From Gemmatimonadales bacterium (GTDB taxonomy: Bacteria > Gemmatimonadota > Glassbacteria > GWA2-58-10): a stretch of DNA of 57,257 bases. Below the pieces are notes generated by a model. That model ran no database searches, was not told the DNA's origin, and worked only from the letters and a program-made list of their open reading frames with translations. The translations under genes were made by a program, and so were the position numbers. Shown one piece after another: positions 8,456 through 17,726 of this stretch. Location of the stretch: assembly GCA_024278175.1 (NCBI GenBank), contig JAJRTS010000102.1, positions 1 through 57,257 on the forward strand. Reading direction: 5' to 3'. Numbering within the stretch: the first letter of the stretch is position 1; every line of letters starts with the position of its first letter.

Positions 8456-8882
8456 AGACTATCCCCACCAGTTCGATCTCGAAAGTGAGCGCCTTGCCGG
8501 CCAGCGGATGGTTGGCATCGAGCGCCACCTCCTTTTCATCAATCCCCTTCACCGTTACAACAACCATGCTGCCGTCGCTCTGGCGCATCTGCAACGGCTC
8601 GCCTACTTTCGGGTCCAGGCCATCAGGCATTTCATCGTTACTCACCTGGAACACCATCTCGTCCTGGTAGGGGCCATAGGCATCTTCGGCCTCAATAGTT
8701 ACGGTTTCGCTCTCGCCCTTCTTCATCCCCTCCACAGCCTTCTCGAAACCGGGGATGACATGCCCCTCGCCCAGCTTGAACTCCAGCGGGTCGCGGCCCT
8801 CGGAGCTGTCGAACACGGACCCGTCATCCAGCTTCCCCGTGTAGTGTACCTTGACCGTATCTCCCGCCCTGGCCCTGGCCAT
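8454..8882 (-). CDS. FKBP-type peptidyl-prolyl isomerase, SlyD-like
   Basis: A 142-residue cytosolic prolyl isomerase and chaperone. The FKBP core begins VKVHYTGKLDDGSVFDSS, and VIPGFEKAVEGM is the typical active-site helix. An inserted segment of about 70 residues (EDAYGPYQDEMVFQV onward) corresponds to the insert-in-flap domain of SlyD, but the metal-binding His/Cys tail of E. coli SlyD is absent. AAGGAAG sits just upstream of this ATG; an earlier in-frame ATG at 8969 adds a low-complexity leader and is less likely. The stop codon is TAG and runs into repeat copy B. Confidence 0.9.
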   Translation of the reverse strand: MARARAGDTVKVHYTGKLDDGSVFDSSEGRDPLEFKLGEGHVIPGFEKAVEGMKKGESETVTIEAEDAYGPYQDEMVFQVSNDEMPDGLDPKVGEPLQMRQSDGSMVVVTVKGIDEKEVALDANHPLAGKALTFEIELVGIV

Positions 8883-9119
8883 CCGTTCTTCCTTTCGTTC
8901 AATAGCTGATTTTCGCAAGCGCTCATAATAAAAAAACGGCCCTTTGGAGGAGCGCCCCAAAACATTCAATGGCCGGTGAAAGCGAACATATTATTATTTT
9001 TGCTGCCCGAAGGCAAGTAAATCGCCTCTCCGGTTGACCCCTGAGAGCAGGGTTCCCATCGCAACCGTATTTTTAACACGCGGCAGGGGCTGATAATACA
9101 ATGGCTCAGCGCCGACCGG

Positions 9120-9635
9120 CTAGTCCCGCGGTGTGAGGCGGGCGATCAGACCGGCGTGGCCGGAGTACTGCGCGGTCAATTCCCGGCGGTTGCCGTGGCG
9201 ATAATCCCGGTAATCGAACCCGGGTGCAACCGTGGTACCCATCAGCGCGAACGAGCCGCCGTCGATCAGATGACAGCCCTGCCAGAGGCCGCCGGGAACC
9301 AGCGCCATCGGACGCTGCCCGGCGGCCAGATCAACGCCAAGCTCGATTACCCGGCCCTCTCCTTCGGGGCCAAGCAGGAGCATGCGCACCGGGTCGCCGA
9401 GATAGAAATGGAATATCTCATCGCCGGGCAGACGGTGCATGGCCGAGACCGTGTCCGGGGTCAGCAGGTAGTAAATGGCCGTGCCCAGCGAGCGCTCCGA
9501 GCCGTAGGGCGGGCCGAGTTGCCGGGCGCTGATTGTCCTGTTGCTGCGCCAGACTTCGCGGAAGTATCCGCCCTCGATTTCCAGCGGCTCAAGGCCCAGC
9601 AGTTCGATCACTTCACTTGCGGTCAGGGACGTCAA
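9120..9635 (-). CDS. Cupin_5 (DUF985) family protein
   Basis: A 171-residue single-domain cupin matching the DUF985/Cupin_5 pattern: LLGLEPLEIEGGYFREVWRS at the start, then AIYYLLTPDTVSAMHRL, DEIFHFYLGDP, a Gly-rich stretch GLWQGCHL and VAPGFDYRDY. Family members form a small beta-barrel and some act on sugar nucleotides, but function is generally unassigned and I do not assign one here. It stands alone between the FKBP gene and a terminator-like hairpin. Bases 8883-9119 carry no gene. Confidence 0.85.
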   Translation of the reverse strand: MTSLTASEVIELLGLEPLEIEGGYFREVWRSNRTISARQLGPPYGSERSLGTAIYYLLTPDTVSAMHRLPGDEIFHFYLGDPVRMLLLGPEGEGRVIELGVDLAAGQRPMALVPGGLWQGCHLIDGGSFALMGTTVAPGFDYRDYRHGNRRELTAQYSGHAGLIARLTPRD

Positions 9636-9686
9636 TTTATTTCCTCTTCAGGAAAAACGAACAGGATTGCCGGGGAAAAAGATTAC

Positions 9687-9716
9687 CGGCCGGGACCATG
9701 CTGCCGGTCCCGCCGG
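9687..9716 (-). terminator. Rho-independent terminator for the SGNH hydrolase gene
   Basis: ACCGG-C-CGGGACC (from 9685) pairs with GGTCCCG-CCGGT (to 9717) around an 8-base loop. On the minus strand it is followed by AATCTTTTT. It lies about 40 bases after the hydrolase stop, which makes it a convincing terminator that separates that gene from the cupin gene. Confidence 0.65.
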
Positions 9717-9753
9717 TATGATGTACGGCCTTACGTTTAGTTCTGGCGCAAGA

Positions 9754-11583
9754 CTACTGTTCTTCTCCCCAGGCTTCTGGGCTGTAGAGGTAGCCCTTTT
9801 CAACAGCCTGCTCCATGCTCTTGCGGGTCCAGTTCAGCTCCACGTCGGAATCGAGCGGGACCCATTTGATTTCGTCGTCCTTGCCCTCGAGCTCAAGCAG
9901 CTTGGCCCAGGCCCTGGTGACTTCCCGGCAGTTTTCGTTGCGGAACCAGTCAGGGTGGAGATAGTTCCAGTAACCGGTCAGGTAGCGGCCGTCCCACAGC
10001 GAGAGCCAGAGCTTTCCAGAGCCTTGCCGCATGTACATATCAAGGCTCCAGACGCCGTCGCCGGGGCGCTTGTCGCCGTGGGTGCCGTCGTCGTAAAGCT
10101 CCACCGGCACGTTGGCGTAGTAACTCTTGGCCTCCACCACGCCCCACTGGTAGCGGGGAGCGTAGTTGAAATTACCACGCACCACCAGCGGCGGCTCGAA
10201 CGAGCGCAATGTTTTGGAATCGACAGTGATCGAAACCTTGATCATCCCGTCCAGGAAGTTTTTTGCCAGTGGCGTGGGGGGGCTGAAATAACCAGGACGC
10301 TTTACCTGTTTGAGCTCGTAGCGATGGGCGACGGGCTTGTTCAGCTCGTGCTGGGCTGCGTAAGCGGCCTTTTCGGCGGCATCCAGCGAGGCGGTGTTTA
10401 CCCCGGTCTTGAACGGGGTGAAATCGCGGGGGCTGTGCACGCCCTCCAGCAGAACCCGTCGCCAGGCGGTGTAGAACGCGTGGTTGCGGATTTCGGTCTG
10501 CTCGAACAGCTTGCAGGCCTGGATCATTTGCGGGGTGTTGGCGTAGCGCGAGAGGTTGATCCCTCCGCCAAGCTCACTGCCGGAGACGATGTCTATTTTC
10601 ACGCCGTCGATCGTGAGCTCGTACCAGCCGTCGGCCAGGTTTTTCACCGTCAGCAGATCCGGGCTGTAGCGGTCGTAGAAGTCCACCGCCTGGCGCATTG
10701 TCTCGCTGGTGGAGGGATTGACCGGCAGGGGCAGGTGATGGGCTAGGCGGTTGAACCTGACCGTTGTGGCAGCGGCGGAGAGTTCACTGACCGCGCACTC
10801 GTTCTGTACCAGCACCGTGCCCGCCGCGGCGTCGATAACCGTTTCAGCCACCAGAAACTCCGCGCCCATCGCTTCCAGGATGCCCAGACCCATGTGCAGC
10901 TCGCCGTCCACCGTGGGATGCACGCTCCGGGCCGTGTACATCAGGTTCCCGTCGTAACCGGCAAGCTCCTCGCTGATCCGGCTGCTGCTGTAGTTGAGGT
11001 CGTAGAACGGCAGGCCCATCCTGCCGGCCATCAGGCCCAGCTCGTGGGAGAAGCGCCTCAACGCATCGGGATAGAGCAGCGAGCTCATGCGGTCGAAATT
11101 ATCAACCTTGCCGCGCGTTACGTTGGGGAGGCAGCGAAGTTCGTAGAGGGTGGGAGCGATCAGCATGATCTCCGGATCGGAGTGGTCTTTCATGATCTCG
11201 ATCTCTGTTTTCATACTGTCCAGGTAAATGCTCAGCAGCTCGGGGTTGAACGGCTGGTAGCCGGCGTCGTTCATCCCCAGCATGATCGTCACCTTGCTGG
11301 GCTTGCTGAGCTTGATGTCGCGGCGAAGGCGGCCGACATTTTTGCTCCTGTCTCCGCCCCAGCCCAGGTTGATAAATTCCAGTTTCCAGCTTGGGTGATG
11401 GGCCAGCACGTAGTTTTCGATCAGGCGCGGGTAGATCCCGTAATCGGTGATACTGTTGCCCCAGAACATCAACTGGTCACCGTCTTCAAGGAAAAACTTC
11501 TGCTGATTCCGCCCGAAAGCGGAAGCGGCGCAGACAAGCAGAGTGAACAGGACGATGGAAAACTTCGGCAGGCGCATTGTCAT
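9754..11583 (-). CDS. Secreted SGNH/GDSL-family hydrolase, two-part
   Basis: A 609-residue exported protein with a signal peptide ending near residue 24 (VCAASAFG). Residues about 30-250 show the four SGNH blocks: GNSITDYG with the nucleophile Ser, NLGWGGDRS with Gly, LGMNDAGY with Asn, and SVHPTVDGELHMG with the Asp/His pair. Such enzymes are esterases, often acting on acetylated carbohydrate. The rest has a linker and a beta-rich domain (LYDDGTHGDKRPGDGVWSLDM) resembling the choice-of-anchor or Ig-like modules of surface proteins. The substrate is unknown. No type IX sorting tail is evident at the C-terminus. Confidence 0.8.
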   Translation of the reverse strand: MTMRLPKFSIVLFTLLVCAASAFGRNQQKFFLEDGDQLMFWGNSITDYGIYPRLIENYVLAHHPSWKLEFINLGWGGDRSKNVGRLRRDIKLSKPSKVTIMLGMNDAGYQPFNPELLSIYLDSMKTEIEIMKDHSDPEIMLIAPTLYELRCLPNVTRGKVDNFDRMSSLLYPDALRRFSHELGLMAGRMGLPFYDLNYSSSRISEELAGYDGNLMYTARSVHPTVDGELHMGLGILEAMGAEFLVAETVIDAAAGTVLVQNECAVSELSAAATTVRFNRLAHHLPLPVNPSTSETMRQAVDFYDRYSPDLLTVKNLADGWYELTIDGVKIDIVSGSELGGGINLSRYANTPQMIQACKLFEQTEIRNHAFYTAWRRVLLEGVHSPRDFTPFKTGVNTASLDAAEKAAYAAQHELNKPVAHRYELKQVKRPGYFSPPTPLAKNFLDGMIKVSITVDSKTLRSFEPPLVVRGNFNYAPRYQWGVVEAKSYYANVPVELYDDGTHGDKRPGDGVWSLDMYMRQGSGKLWLSLWDGRYLTGYWNYLHPDWFRNENCREVTRAWAKLLELEGKDDEIKWVPLDSDVELNWTRKSMEQAVEKGYLYSPEAWGEEQ

Positions 11584-11623
11584 ACTCCCTGGTCAATGAT
11601 AGGACAATTGGAGACTGTCAGAA

Positions 11624-11817
11624 TGAGACCTTTGAAAAAATAATTCCGATGTGCCTTTAAGGGCAACCACCGGTCGACTGCGGGCGGACACAGGGGTCCG
11701 CCCCTACGAAACATGTGATAGATTTGGGTTTAAAACCCATTTTATCATTTAAATTCTGATTGGGGGTTGCCAATAAATAATTCTCACAACCGGCTCGGGA
11801 ATAAATCAAAGGTCTCA
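11624..11817. mobile_element. Second MITE-like element
   Basis: TGAGACCTTTGA (11624-11635) and TCAAAGGTCTCA (11806-11817) are perfect 12-base inverted ends, with looser similarity inward (ATAATTCC against GGGAATAAA). GAA adjoins both ends outside. The interior has no gene but holds a GTAGGGGC-type repeat at about 11695-11709 and a small palindrome TGGGTTTAAAACCCA. It lies upstream of the SGNH gene in the 520-base gene-free stretch 11584-12104. Confidence 0.5.
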
Positions 11818-11880
11818 GAATATAAAGAAGGCATAATTATGGATATACTCAACAACCCCCTGTATCCCGGTAGTGTTCGG

Positions 11881-11995
11881 TCAGGAATTTGCAGAGCAGA
11901 AATCCTGATGCTGACAGGCCTTGTCGAAGGATAGCTGATTGCACACCCCGCCCGCATCACGCGGGCACCCCTCTTGATAGAGGGGAATTTTTCGC
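11881..11995. repeat. Repeat-rich spacer: hairpins and CCCGCCCGC-type repeat
   Basis: TCAGGAATTT (11881-11890) can pair with AAATCCTGA (11900-11908). From 11944 runs a CACCCCGCCCGC...GCGGGCACC block ending in the hairpin CCCCTCT-TGAT-AGAGGGG (11968-11985), followed by AATTTTT, which resembles a plus-strand terminator. A related block lies at 21487-21543 and a shorter relative in opposite orientation at about 12060-12078. No coding sequence is visible here. Confidence 0.5.
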
Positions 11996-12104
11996 CCCCA
12001 CATCACACCCCAAAACCGTGGAAGAGAGGCTGCCGGGCCAAGTTCTCTCTAAGTAAGAGCGGAGGCGGGGGTTGTTCTGTGTGTAACAACGCCAGCTTAT
12101 AGTT

Positions 12105-13187
12105 TCAGTCCTTTATACAGCCCGCGGCCTGACCGGCCCCCCGGCCCGAGTCCAGCATCTCCCGGCAGGCGCCAAACACCATCTCCACGCTGACGCCTTC
12201 CATGCACCGGAAGTGACCCAGCGGGCACTGCGGCGGGCCGTGGTCGCTGCAGGGGCGGCACTCCAGGCCCCGCAACTCCACAATCCGGCAGCGCTCGGAC
12301 AACGGCGCGAACCCCAGCTCCGGCACCGTGGCGCCGAAAATGGCCACCGTGGGGATGTCGAACGCCCAGGCCACGTGCATCGGGGCGCTGTCACCGGTGA
12401 TCACCAGGCTAGACTTGCGCACCAGGGCGCACAGTTCGCGGATATCGGTCAGGCCCACCATGTCCAGCACTGGCGAGCTGCACGAGTCCAGCACTTTGCC
12501 CGCCTGCTGGCGATCGGTGGTCCCGCCCACCATGATCACCCTGGCCCCGAGCCGCCCCACCAACTCGTCGATCAGCTGCCCGTAGCGTTCAGCCAGCCAG
12601 CGCTTGGTGCCCCACACCGAACCGGGGGCGACTATCACCACCGGGCCATCGCCGTGGGGCAGGTCGATCCCCAGGATGCCGAACACGTGGTTGGCTTCCT
12701 CGCCGGTAACCGGCAGCAGGGGCCGGATGGGGACGCTGGCCGGGTCGACCCCGAACGGGGCCATCAGGGCGATATTGCGCAATGTTTCGTGGGCCTGACG
12801 AGGTCGATCCACGCGGTGTGTGTAAAGAGCGGCCATGGCGCTACTCTTAAACCCGACCCGTACCGGTATGCCGGTCATGCGCAGCAGCATTGCGCTGCGT
12901 GCGCTGCGATGAACCGAGACAGCCATGTCGAACCGCTCTTCGCGCAACTGAAACACCGTGCGCAACATCCCGCGAAGGCCACGGTCAGCGTTGTGCTTGT
13001 CGTAGACAATCAGCCTGTACAGGTACGACAGCCAGGCCAGCAGGCGGACCCCGCCGGGGGTGGTGCAGAACGCGATATAGGCTCCCGGAAAGCGGTTGTA
13101 GACCGCGCGGACCAAGGGTGTGGTGAGAATAATGTCGCCGGGGAAGGCGGTATTGAAGATCAATATCTTGTTGTATCGCCTGGCCAA
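12105..13187 (-). CDS. Glycosyltransferase family 9 (heptosyltransferase-like)
   Basis: A 360-residue GT-B enzyme of the ADP-heptose:LPS heptosyltransferase family (RfaF/WaaF-like). N-terminal KILIFNTAFPGDIILTTPL is the family acceptor-domain motif; the donor domain has APGSVWGTKRW, MVGGTTD and ITGDSAPMHVAWA. The C-terminus has the cysteine pattern C-R-P-C then C-P-L-G-H-F-R-C, also seen in the GT9 at 14905. It lies 34 bases after porX in the same direction, so the two are probably cotranscribed. Sugar donor and acceptor cannot be told from sequence alone. Confidence 0.88.
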   Translation of the reverse strand: MARRYNKILIFNTAFPGDIILTTPLVRAVYNRFPGAYIAFCTTPGGVRLLAWLSYLYRLIVYDKHNADRGLRGMLRTVFQLREERFDMAVSVHRSARSAMLLRMTGIPVRVGFKSSAMAALYTHRVDRPRQAHETLRNIALMAPFGVDPASVPIRPLLPVTGEEANHVFGILGIDLPHGDGPVVIVAPGSVWGTKRWLAERYGQLIDELVGRLGARVIMVGGTTDRQQAGKVLDSCSSPVLDMVGLTDIRELCALVRKSSLVITGDSAPMHVAWAFDIPTVAIFGATVPELGFAPLSERCRIVELRGLECRPCSDHGPPQCPLGHFRCMEGVSVEMVFGACREMLDSGRGAGQAAGCIKD

Positions 13188-13221
13188 TCTCTCTTTTGCC
13201 CCTGCTCGGTGTCGTGGTCGC

Positions 13222-14793
13222 TTACTTGGGAATCATCGTGGCCACCGGCAGGATCATCTCCTCGGGGCTGACGCCTCCGTGGAGGAAACTGCCGTAGTAG
13301 CGGCTCTGGTACTCGCGCAGCTTGGTCGGGTAGACAAAATAGGTGTCTTCGAGCGCGAAAATATAGTGTACGTTCATCCCCAGGTACGGCAGCCGCGCCT
13401 TGTTGGCGTCGCGCACCAGGAACGCGTTCTGGCCCTGTTCGCTGCTGATATTGTCGCCGAACTTGTAGCGCAGGTTTGTCGAGGCATCGCGCTTGGCGAA
13501 CACGGTCACCGGCCGGGTGCAGTGCACGCTGCCGTGGTCGGAGGTGAGCACCACCGGCACTCCCTGACGCGCGGCCTCCTGGAGCACACCCAGCAGGCTG
13601 GAGTGACGGAACCAGCTCAGCACCAGGTCGCGGTAGGCTTGCTCGTTGGGGGCGATCTCCAGCAGGATTTCGCTCTCCGAGCGTCCGTGGGTCAGGATGT
13701 CGATAAAGTTGACCACCAGGGCGGTAAGCCCGCGCTGGAGCAGCGAGGGGATTTTTTTCACCAGGCGCTGGCCCTCTTCCTTGGTGAACACTTTTTCGTA
13801 GCGCAACGGGCCCTTGAGCTTGATGTCCAGCCGGTCGAGCTGGGCGGCCAGCAGTTCTTTCTCGTACTGGTTCAGGCTCCCTTCGTCGTCACTGCCCACC
13901 TGCCAGTACTGGGGGTACTGCTCGACAATCTGTCCCGGGAACAGGCCGCTGAAAATGGCGTTACGTGCGTAGGGCGTGGCAGTGGGCAGGATCGAAAAAT
14001 AGGTACTCTGGCTGATGTCGTAAAACTCCTCGACCAGCGGGGCAAGCTGATGCCACTGGTCCATCCTCATGCAGTCGACCACGATAAACAGCACGGACTC
14101 GTAGTCCTCGATCAGCGGTGCGAGGAACTGCCCGACCACATCCACGCTGAGCAGCGGACGCTCGGCGCTGGGCATGTGCAGCCAGTTCAGGTAGTCGTTG
14201 AGCACGTAGTTGGAGTAATCGGAGCGCCACTGGCGCTTCAGACCCTGCAGCAGCCCGGCCAGGCCTTCCTCGCCGGTCTCGGCCAGGCGGCTCTCCCAGT
14301 CGATCATCTCGCCGTAGGTCTCGGCCCATTCCTGCCAGGTGAACAGCTCGCTGCGTTTTTCCTCCAACTCGCGGAAGCGGCTGACAAAGTCCTGGGCGGT
14401 ACGCTGGTGCCTGATCCTGCTGCCTTCGAGCAGCCGCTTGCAGACCATCAGCACCTGGTTGGGGTTGACCGGTTTGACGATGTAGTCATCCACGCGGCGG
14501 CCGATCGCCTGATCCATCAGGTCCTCTTCCTCGCTCTTGGTCACCATCACGATCGGCAGGTGGGGGTATATCTTGCGAATGTCCTCCACGGTTTCTATCC
14601 CGCGTTTGCCGGGCATCTGCTCATCGAGCAGCACCAGGTCCACCGCAACGGCGCGGATCATCTCCACCGCGTCCTCGCCGTTGGTGGCGGTCTCCACCCG
14701 GTAGCCCTTTTGCTGGAGAAATATGATCTGGCTCTTCAATAGCTCGATTTCATCGTCAACCCACAGTATCTTACGGGATATTTCGTTTGACAT
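13222..14793 (-). CDS. porX: PorX-type response regulator with PglZ domain
   Basis: 523 residues. Residues 1-125 form a CheY-like receiver with acidic pocket VDDE (13-15), phospho-acceptor Asp57 in LLDEQMP and Lys in YIVKP. A helical middle leads to a PglZ/alkaline-phosphatase-like domain: VDCMRMDQWHQL, ILPTATPYARNAIFSGL and LTSDHGSVHC carry the expected metal ligands and threonine. In Bacteroidota, PorX with this layout controls type IX secretion and its PglZ domain is a zinc-dependent phosphodiesterase. The presence of sprA in this window supports that role. The sensor PorY is not here. Confidence 0.88.
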   Translation of the reverse strand: MSNEISRKILWVDDEIELLKSQIIFLQQKGYRVETATNGEDAVEMIRAVAVDLVLLDEQMPGKRGIETVEDIRKIYPHLPIVMVTKSEEEDLMDQAIGRRVDDYIVKPVNPNQVLMVCKRLLEGSRIRHQRTAQDFVSRFRELEEKRSELFTWQEWAETYGEMIDWESRLAETGEEGLAGLLQGLKRQWRSDYSNYVLNDYLNWLHMPSAERPLLSVDVVGQFLAPLIEDYESVLFIVVDCMRMDQWHQLAPLVEEFYDISQSTYFSILPTATPYARNAIFSGLFPGQIVEQYPQYWQVGSDDEGSLNQYEKELLAAQLDRLDIKLKGPLRYEKVFTKEEGQRLVKKIPSLLQRGLTALVVNFIDILTHGRSESEILLEIAPNEQAYRDLVLSWFRHSSLLGVLQEAARQGVPVVLTSDHGSVHCTRPVTVFAKRDASTNLRYKFGDNISSEQGQNAFLVRDANKARLPYLGMNVHYIFALEDTYFVYPTKLREYQSRYYGSFLHGGVSPEEMILPVATMIPK

Positions 14794-14904
14794 TGATTTT
14801 ATCCACGGAGTAGATTTAACGGCGGTGGTGGTTCACTTGCGCCGAACTTTGTGAGTGTTTCTCATCTCGTATATCCATGTTAGTTATTAAGGCCGGTTAA
14901 GTCA

Positions 14905-15975
14905 ATGACGGAGACCCCGAAAAGTGAAGGCGGCGGCGCGATTGACCTGGGCACGGAGAAGCCGCTGATCCTGGTGGTGCGGTTTAGCTCGATTGGCGAC
15001 GTGCTGCTGACCACGCCCGTACTTCGCGCGATCAAAACTCGCTGGCCGGCGGCGCATGTTACGTTCCTGACCAAGGAGCGGTTCGCGGCGGTAATCGAGG
15101 GCAACCCGCACGTGGACGAGATCGTGAAAGTGAGCGACAGCGCCGATGTCGCCGGGCTGCGCAGCGTGGCCCATGAGCGGCTGCGGCGGCCCTGGGATTT
15201 GTTTGTCGACCTTCACGGTGGCATCCGCAGCCGCCTGCTGGGCCGGATGCTGAACGCCCGCTACAAGGTGCGCTACAGTAACCTTCGGCTCAGGCGCACG
15301 ATCCTGATTTACGGCAGGGTTGACCTCTACGGCCCGCAGCCGCCGAGCGTGCCGGAGCGCTATGCCGCCTGCCTGAAAAAGTTCGGTGTGGAGCTCGATA
15401 AAAAACCCTGCGAACTGCACTTGAATGAAAGCGACCGGCAGGAAGCCGTCAGCCTGCTGGGCGAGCGTTGGCCCGGCCACACGATAAAATACCTGGCCGT
15501 GGCCCCCGGCGCGGCCTGGCCGATCAAGCGCTGGCCCGCCGAAAATTTTGCCGGGGCCGCCCGGAAGATAAGCGAGCAAAAAGGGTGGAAAATAGTGCTG
15601 CTGGGTGGGCCGGACGACAAAAATATCTGCGCCCGGGTTGCCGGTGGGCTCGGCGGTTGCGACTACATTGACCTGAGCGGTAAGCTGAGTCTGCGCGGCT
15701 CGGCGGCGGCGGTTGAGCGCGCGCAGTACCTGCTGACCAACGACACCGGGCTGATGCATATCGCCACGGCGACAGGCACGCCGCTCTCCGCCATATTCGG
15801 CCCCACAGTGCGGCAGTTGGGGTATTTCCCCTACCGGGCGGCCAACGCGCTGGTGCTGGAGGCGGAGCTGTGGTGCCGGCCCTGCACGCACAATGGTCGG
15901 GCAAAATGTCCGCTGGGGCATTTTAAGTGTATGCGGGAGGTGGGGGTGGGGGGAGTAAAGATGATGCAATTGTAA
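14905..15975 (+). CDS. Glycosyltransferase family 9 (heptosyltransferase-like)
   Basis: A 356-residue GT9 protein starting after a short, perhaps disordered, N-terminus. LILVVRFSSIGDVLLTTPVLRAI is the family motif, split by function into acceptor and donor halves; the donor half has VAPGAAWPIKRWPAENF, VLLGGPDD and LTNDTGLMHIATA. The C-terminal cysteine pattern CRPCTHNG...CPLGHFKC matches that of the GT9 at 12105, so the two look like paralogues acting in one pathway, likely LPS core assembly. It is divergent from porX across a 111-base spacer. Confidence 0.87.
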   Translation: MTETPKSEGGGAIDLGTEKPLILVVRFSSIGDVLLTTPVLRAIKTRWPAAHVTFLTKERFAAVIEGNPHVDEIVKVSDSADVAGLRSVAHERLRRPWDLFVDLHGGIRSRLLGRMLNARYKVRYSNLRLRRTILIYGRVDLYGPQPPSVPERYAACLKKFGVELDKKPCELHLNESDRQEAVSLLGERWPGHTIKYLAVAPGAAWPIKRWPAENFAGAARKISEQKGWKIVLLGGPDDKNICARVAGGLGGCDYIDLSGKLSLRGSAAAVERAQYLLTNDTGLMHIATATGTPLSAIFGPTVRQLGYFPYRAANALVLEAELWCRPCTHNGRAKCPLGHFKCMREVGVGGVKMMQL

Positions 15976-16062
15976 TTGCGCCGGGCAAGCGTTATGACGC
16001 AAATATAACTTGCTACTATATATGCAACTAGAGGCAATCTAGGAGTTTGCAGATTGAATCTT

Positions 16063-16092
16063 ATTGCGTCTTGGCCATATTCTAGACGCAAT
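16063..16092. terminator. Inverted repeat at the 3' end of the AlbA_2 gene
   Basis: ATTGCGTCT (16063-16071) and AGACGCAAT (16084-16092) form a 9-bp stem that begins at the stop codon of the AT-rich gene. It may terminate that gene. The related words GACGCAAAT (about 16002) and TAATTGCG (about 15972) nearby suggest that this is also the border of the inserted segment. Confidence 0.4.
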
Positions 16093-17726
16093 TAATTGTT
16101 GTCGCGTGGATACCATAAGGCTCCTCTGGTTCGCCCCTCGACCTTGATTTTATTTTCTTTTTTTAGTTCTTTTAAAATAGAATGTATTTGTCCCCGCGTA
16201 CATCCAGGTAAAACTTGACGAAAGTCCTCCATCTTGCTACCGTCTTTTGCGTTATCCGTGACGTGTTTTAGAATAAGCCCCTTGTTATGCTCTCGGCCCA
16301 ATCCCTTTTTGCGAGTATATGTACCTTTTTTTCGAATCGAGGCATAGAATCTACGTGAAAGAATGTATCGAGTGCCTCTTCCTCTCCCGATGCTTTCCAG
16401 GATGCCCAACTCCAACAGCTTGTGCAGATTGCTATTTAAAAATGCATGTACAGGCTGTTCTCTGTGCACCAAGTCTATTACAAGAAAATCGTGGGTTCCG
16501 AAAGAAGCAGTTGTTTCATGTCCTACTTTTTCAAGAAACTGAACAAAATATAGGTCCTGTACCTGTCCATACAGAGTTAGCACAACATTAAAGTTGTCTG
16601 TTCCATTAAAATCCGGTTTGGGTTTTCCTTGCTGAATACTTCTCTCGAACATAAGGTTCATGCCCTGACCGGAGCGTTCCACGAGGCCACATTTTGCAAA
16701 CACTTCTGCGATTCGACGATTTCGAGGTGATTGACGATCAAGAATATTATCTGGAGTAATGCCCACAGGAAAACCACCTGGGCTTTCTATGATAAGCTTC
16801 CTTGGATGCTGGCGAACAAAAACATTTCCTCCAAGCTGATAGTCCCGGTGGCTGACCGCATTTAGGATAGCTTCGCGAACTGACTGTTCTTCAAATGTTG
16901 GGATGTCAAGAACGAAAAGCCCCTCTTGGAAATGTTGGAGATCATTTCGAAGGTTAATAATATCCCAAAGTTCCTCATAGCAGCTAAAAAAACCTCTTCG
17001 AAATTCTTTTCTTTGCTGTGCCGGCCCGGATGCGTTGGAGGAACGATATTCAAAAACAATCTCCGCCTGACCCAGATATTTCCCAAGTGCTTGTTTAGAA
17101 CCAAATAAAATCAGAGCCGCATAAGTCAGGCCATTACCCAATAACACTTCTGCGTCTGTGAGCAATTGTTCTTTTGAAAGAGCAGCGAGTTTTTTATTTT
17201 TTGATTTGTCAGTCCAACGTCGTCTGAAATTTTCTATTGCATTTGAGTCTAAGTCTTGAATGCCTGCTCCATGACAGACCTCGGCAGAAAAATCATGCCC
17301 TCCTTGAGAAAATATTATCCGTAGTTTATCTTCAGATAATGGAACTAAACTATCAGCCTCTCGTGACCAATAACGTCCCTCGTATTTTATAGGAGTACCG
17401 ATCGGGTGAGAGGGGACTTCAAACACAAGAACTCTGCCATCAGGATGAGGAATTTCTAAACAATCTATGCGGAGAGGAATTTTCTCCATTAATGTTCGCC
17501 GAGTGCGATCAGGTTGCTTAAAAGCGTTTGTTCCAACTACTTTCCTTGGGCGTGAGTCTGTAACGCCTAAGACTATTCTTCCACCACCTTCATTGGCGAG
17601 AGCTGAGGAGTATTTTGCTAGTTTGTCGGAGGAATACTTATTTTTAGCTTCCTTGAACTCAAATTGTTCTCCTTCTTGCTCTTCAAGCCATTGATTCAAC
17701 TGATCAATCAATGTCTCATGACCCAT
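16092..17726 (-). CDS. AlbA_2/Schlafen-type ATP-binding protein
   Basis: 544 residues, markedly AT-rich compared with all neighbours. Residues about 15-130 match the AlbA_2 (Schlafen AAA-4) fold: EGEQFEFKEAKNK, the nucleotide-site GGGRIVLGVTD and GRYWSREAD. A helical middle is followed by a GHKL-like C-terminal ATPase segment: REAILNAVSHRDYQLGG (N-box like) and SPGGFPVGIT, then winged-helix-like sequence to the end (GLILKHVTDNAKDGS). Such proteins are called transcriptional regulators or putative helicases; some sit in defence islands. Function here is unknown. Base composition and isolation suggest horizontal gain. Confidence 0.78.
   Translation of the reverse strand: MGHETLIDQLNQWLEEQEGEQFEFKEAKNKYSSDKLAKYSSALANEGGGRIVLGVTDSRPRKVVGTNAFKQPDRTRRTLMEKIPLRIDCLEIPHPDGRVLVFEVPSHPIGTPIKYEGRYWSREADSLVPLSEDKLRIIFSQGGHDFSAEVCHGAGIQDLDSNAIENFRRRWTDKSKNKKLAALSKEQLLTDAEVLLGNGLTYAALILFGSKQALGKYLGQAEIVFEYRSSNASGPAQQRKEFRRGFFSCYEELWDIINLRNDLQHFQEGLFVLDIPTFEEQSVREAILNAVSHRDYQLGGNVFVRQHPRKLIIESPGGFPVGITPDNILDRQSPRNRRIAEVFAKCGLVERSGQGMNLMFERSIQQGKPKPDFNGTDNFNVVLTLYGQVQDLYFVQFLEKVGHETTASFGTHDFLVIDLVHREQPVHAFLNSNLHKLLELGILESIGRGRGTRYILSRRFYASIRKKGTYTRKKGLGREHNKGLILKHVTDNAKDGSKMEDFRQVLPGCTRGQIHSILKELKKENKIKVEGRTRGALWYPRDNN

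Noticed and set aside
13222-14793. BREX or other phage-defence PglZ protein
   Set aside because: The receiver domain at the N-terminus and the PTATPYARNAIFSG motif match PorX, and none of the other BREX genes is nearby.
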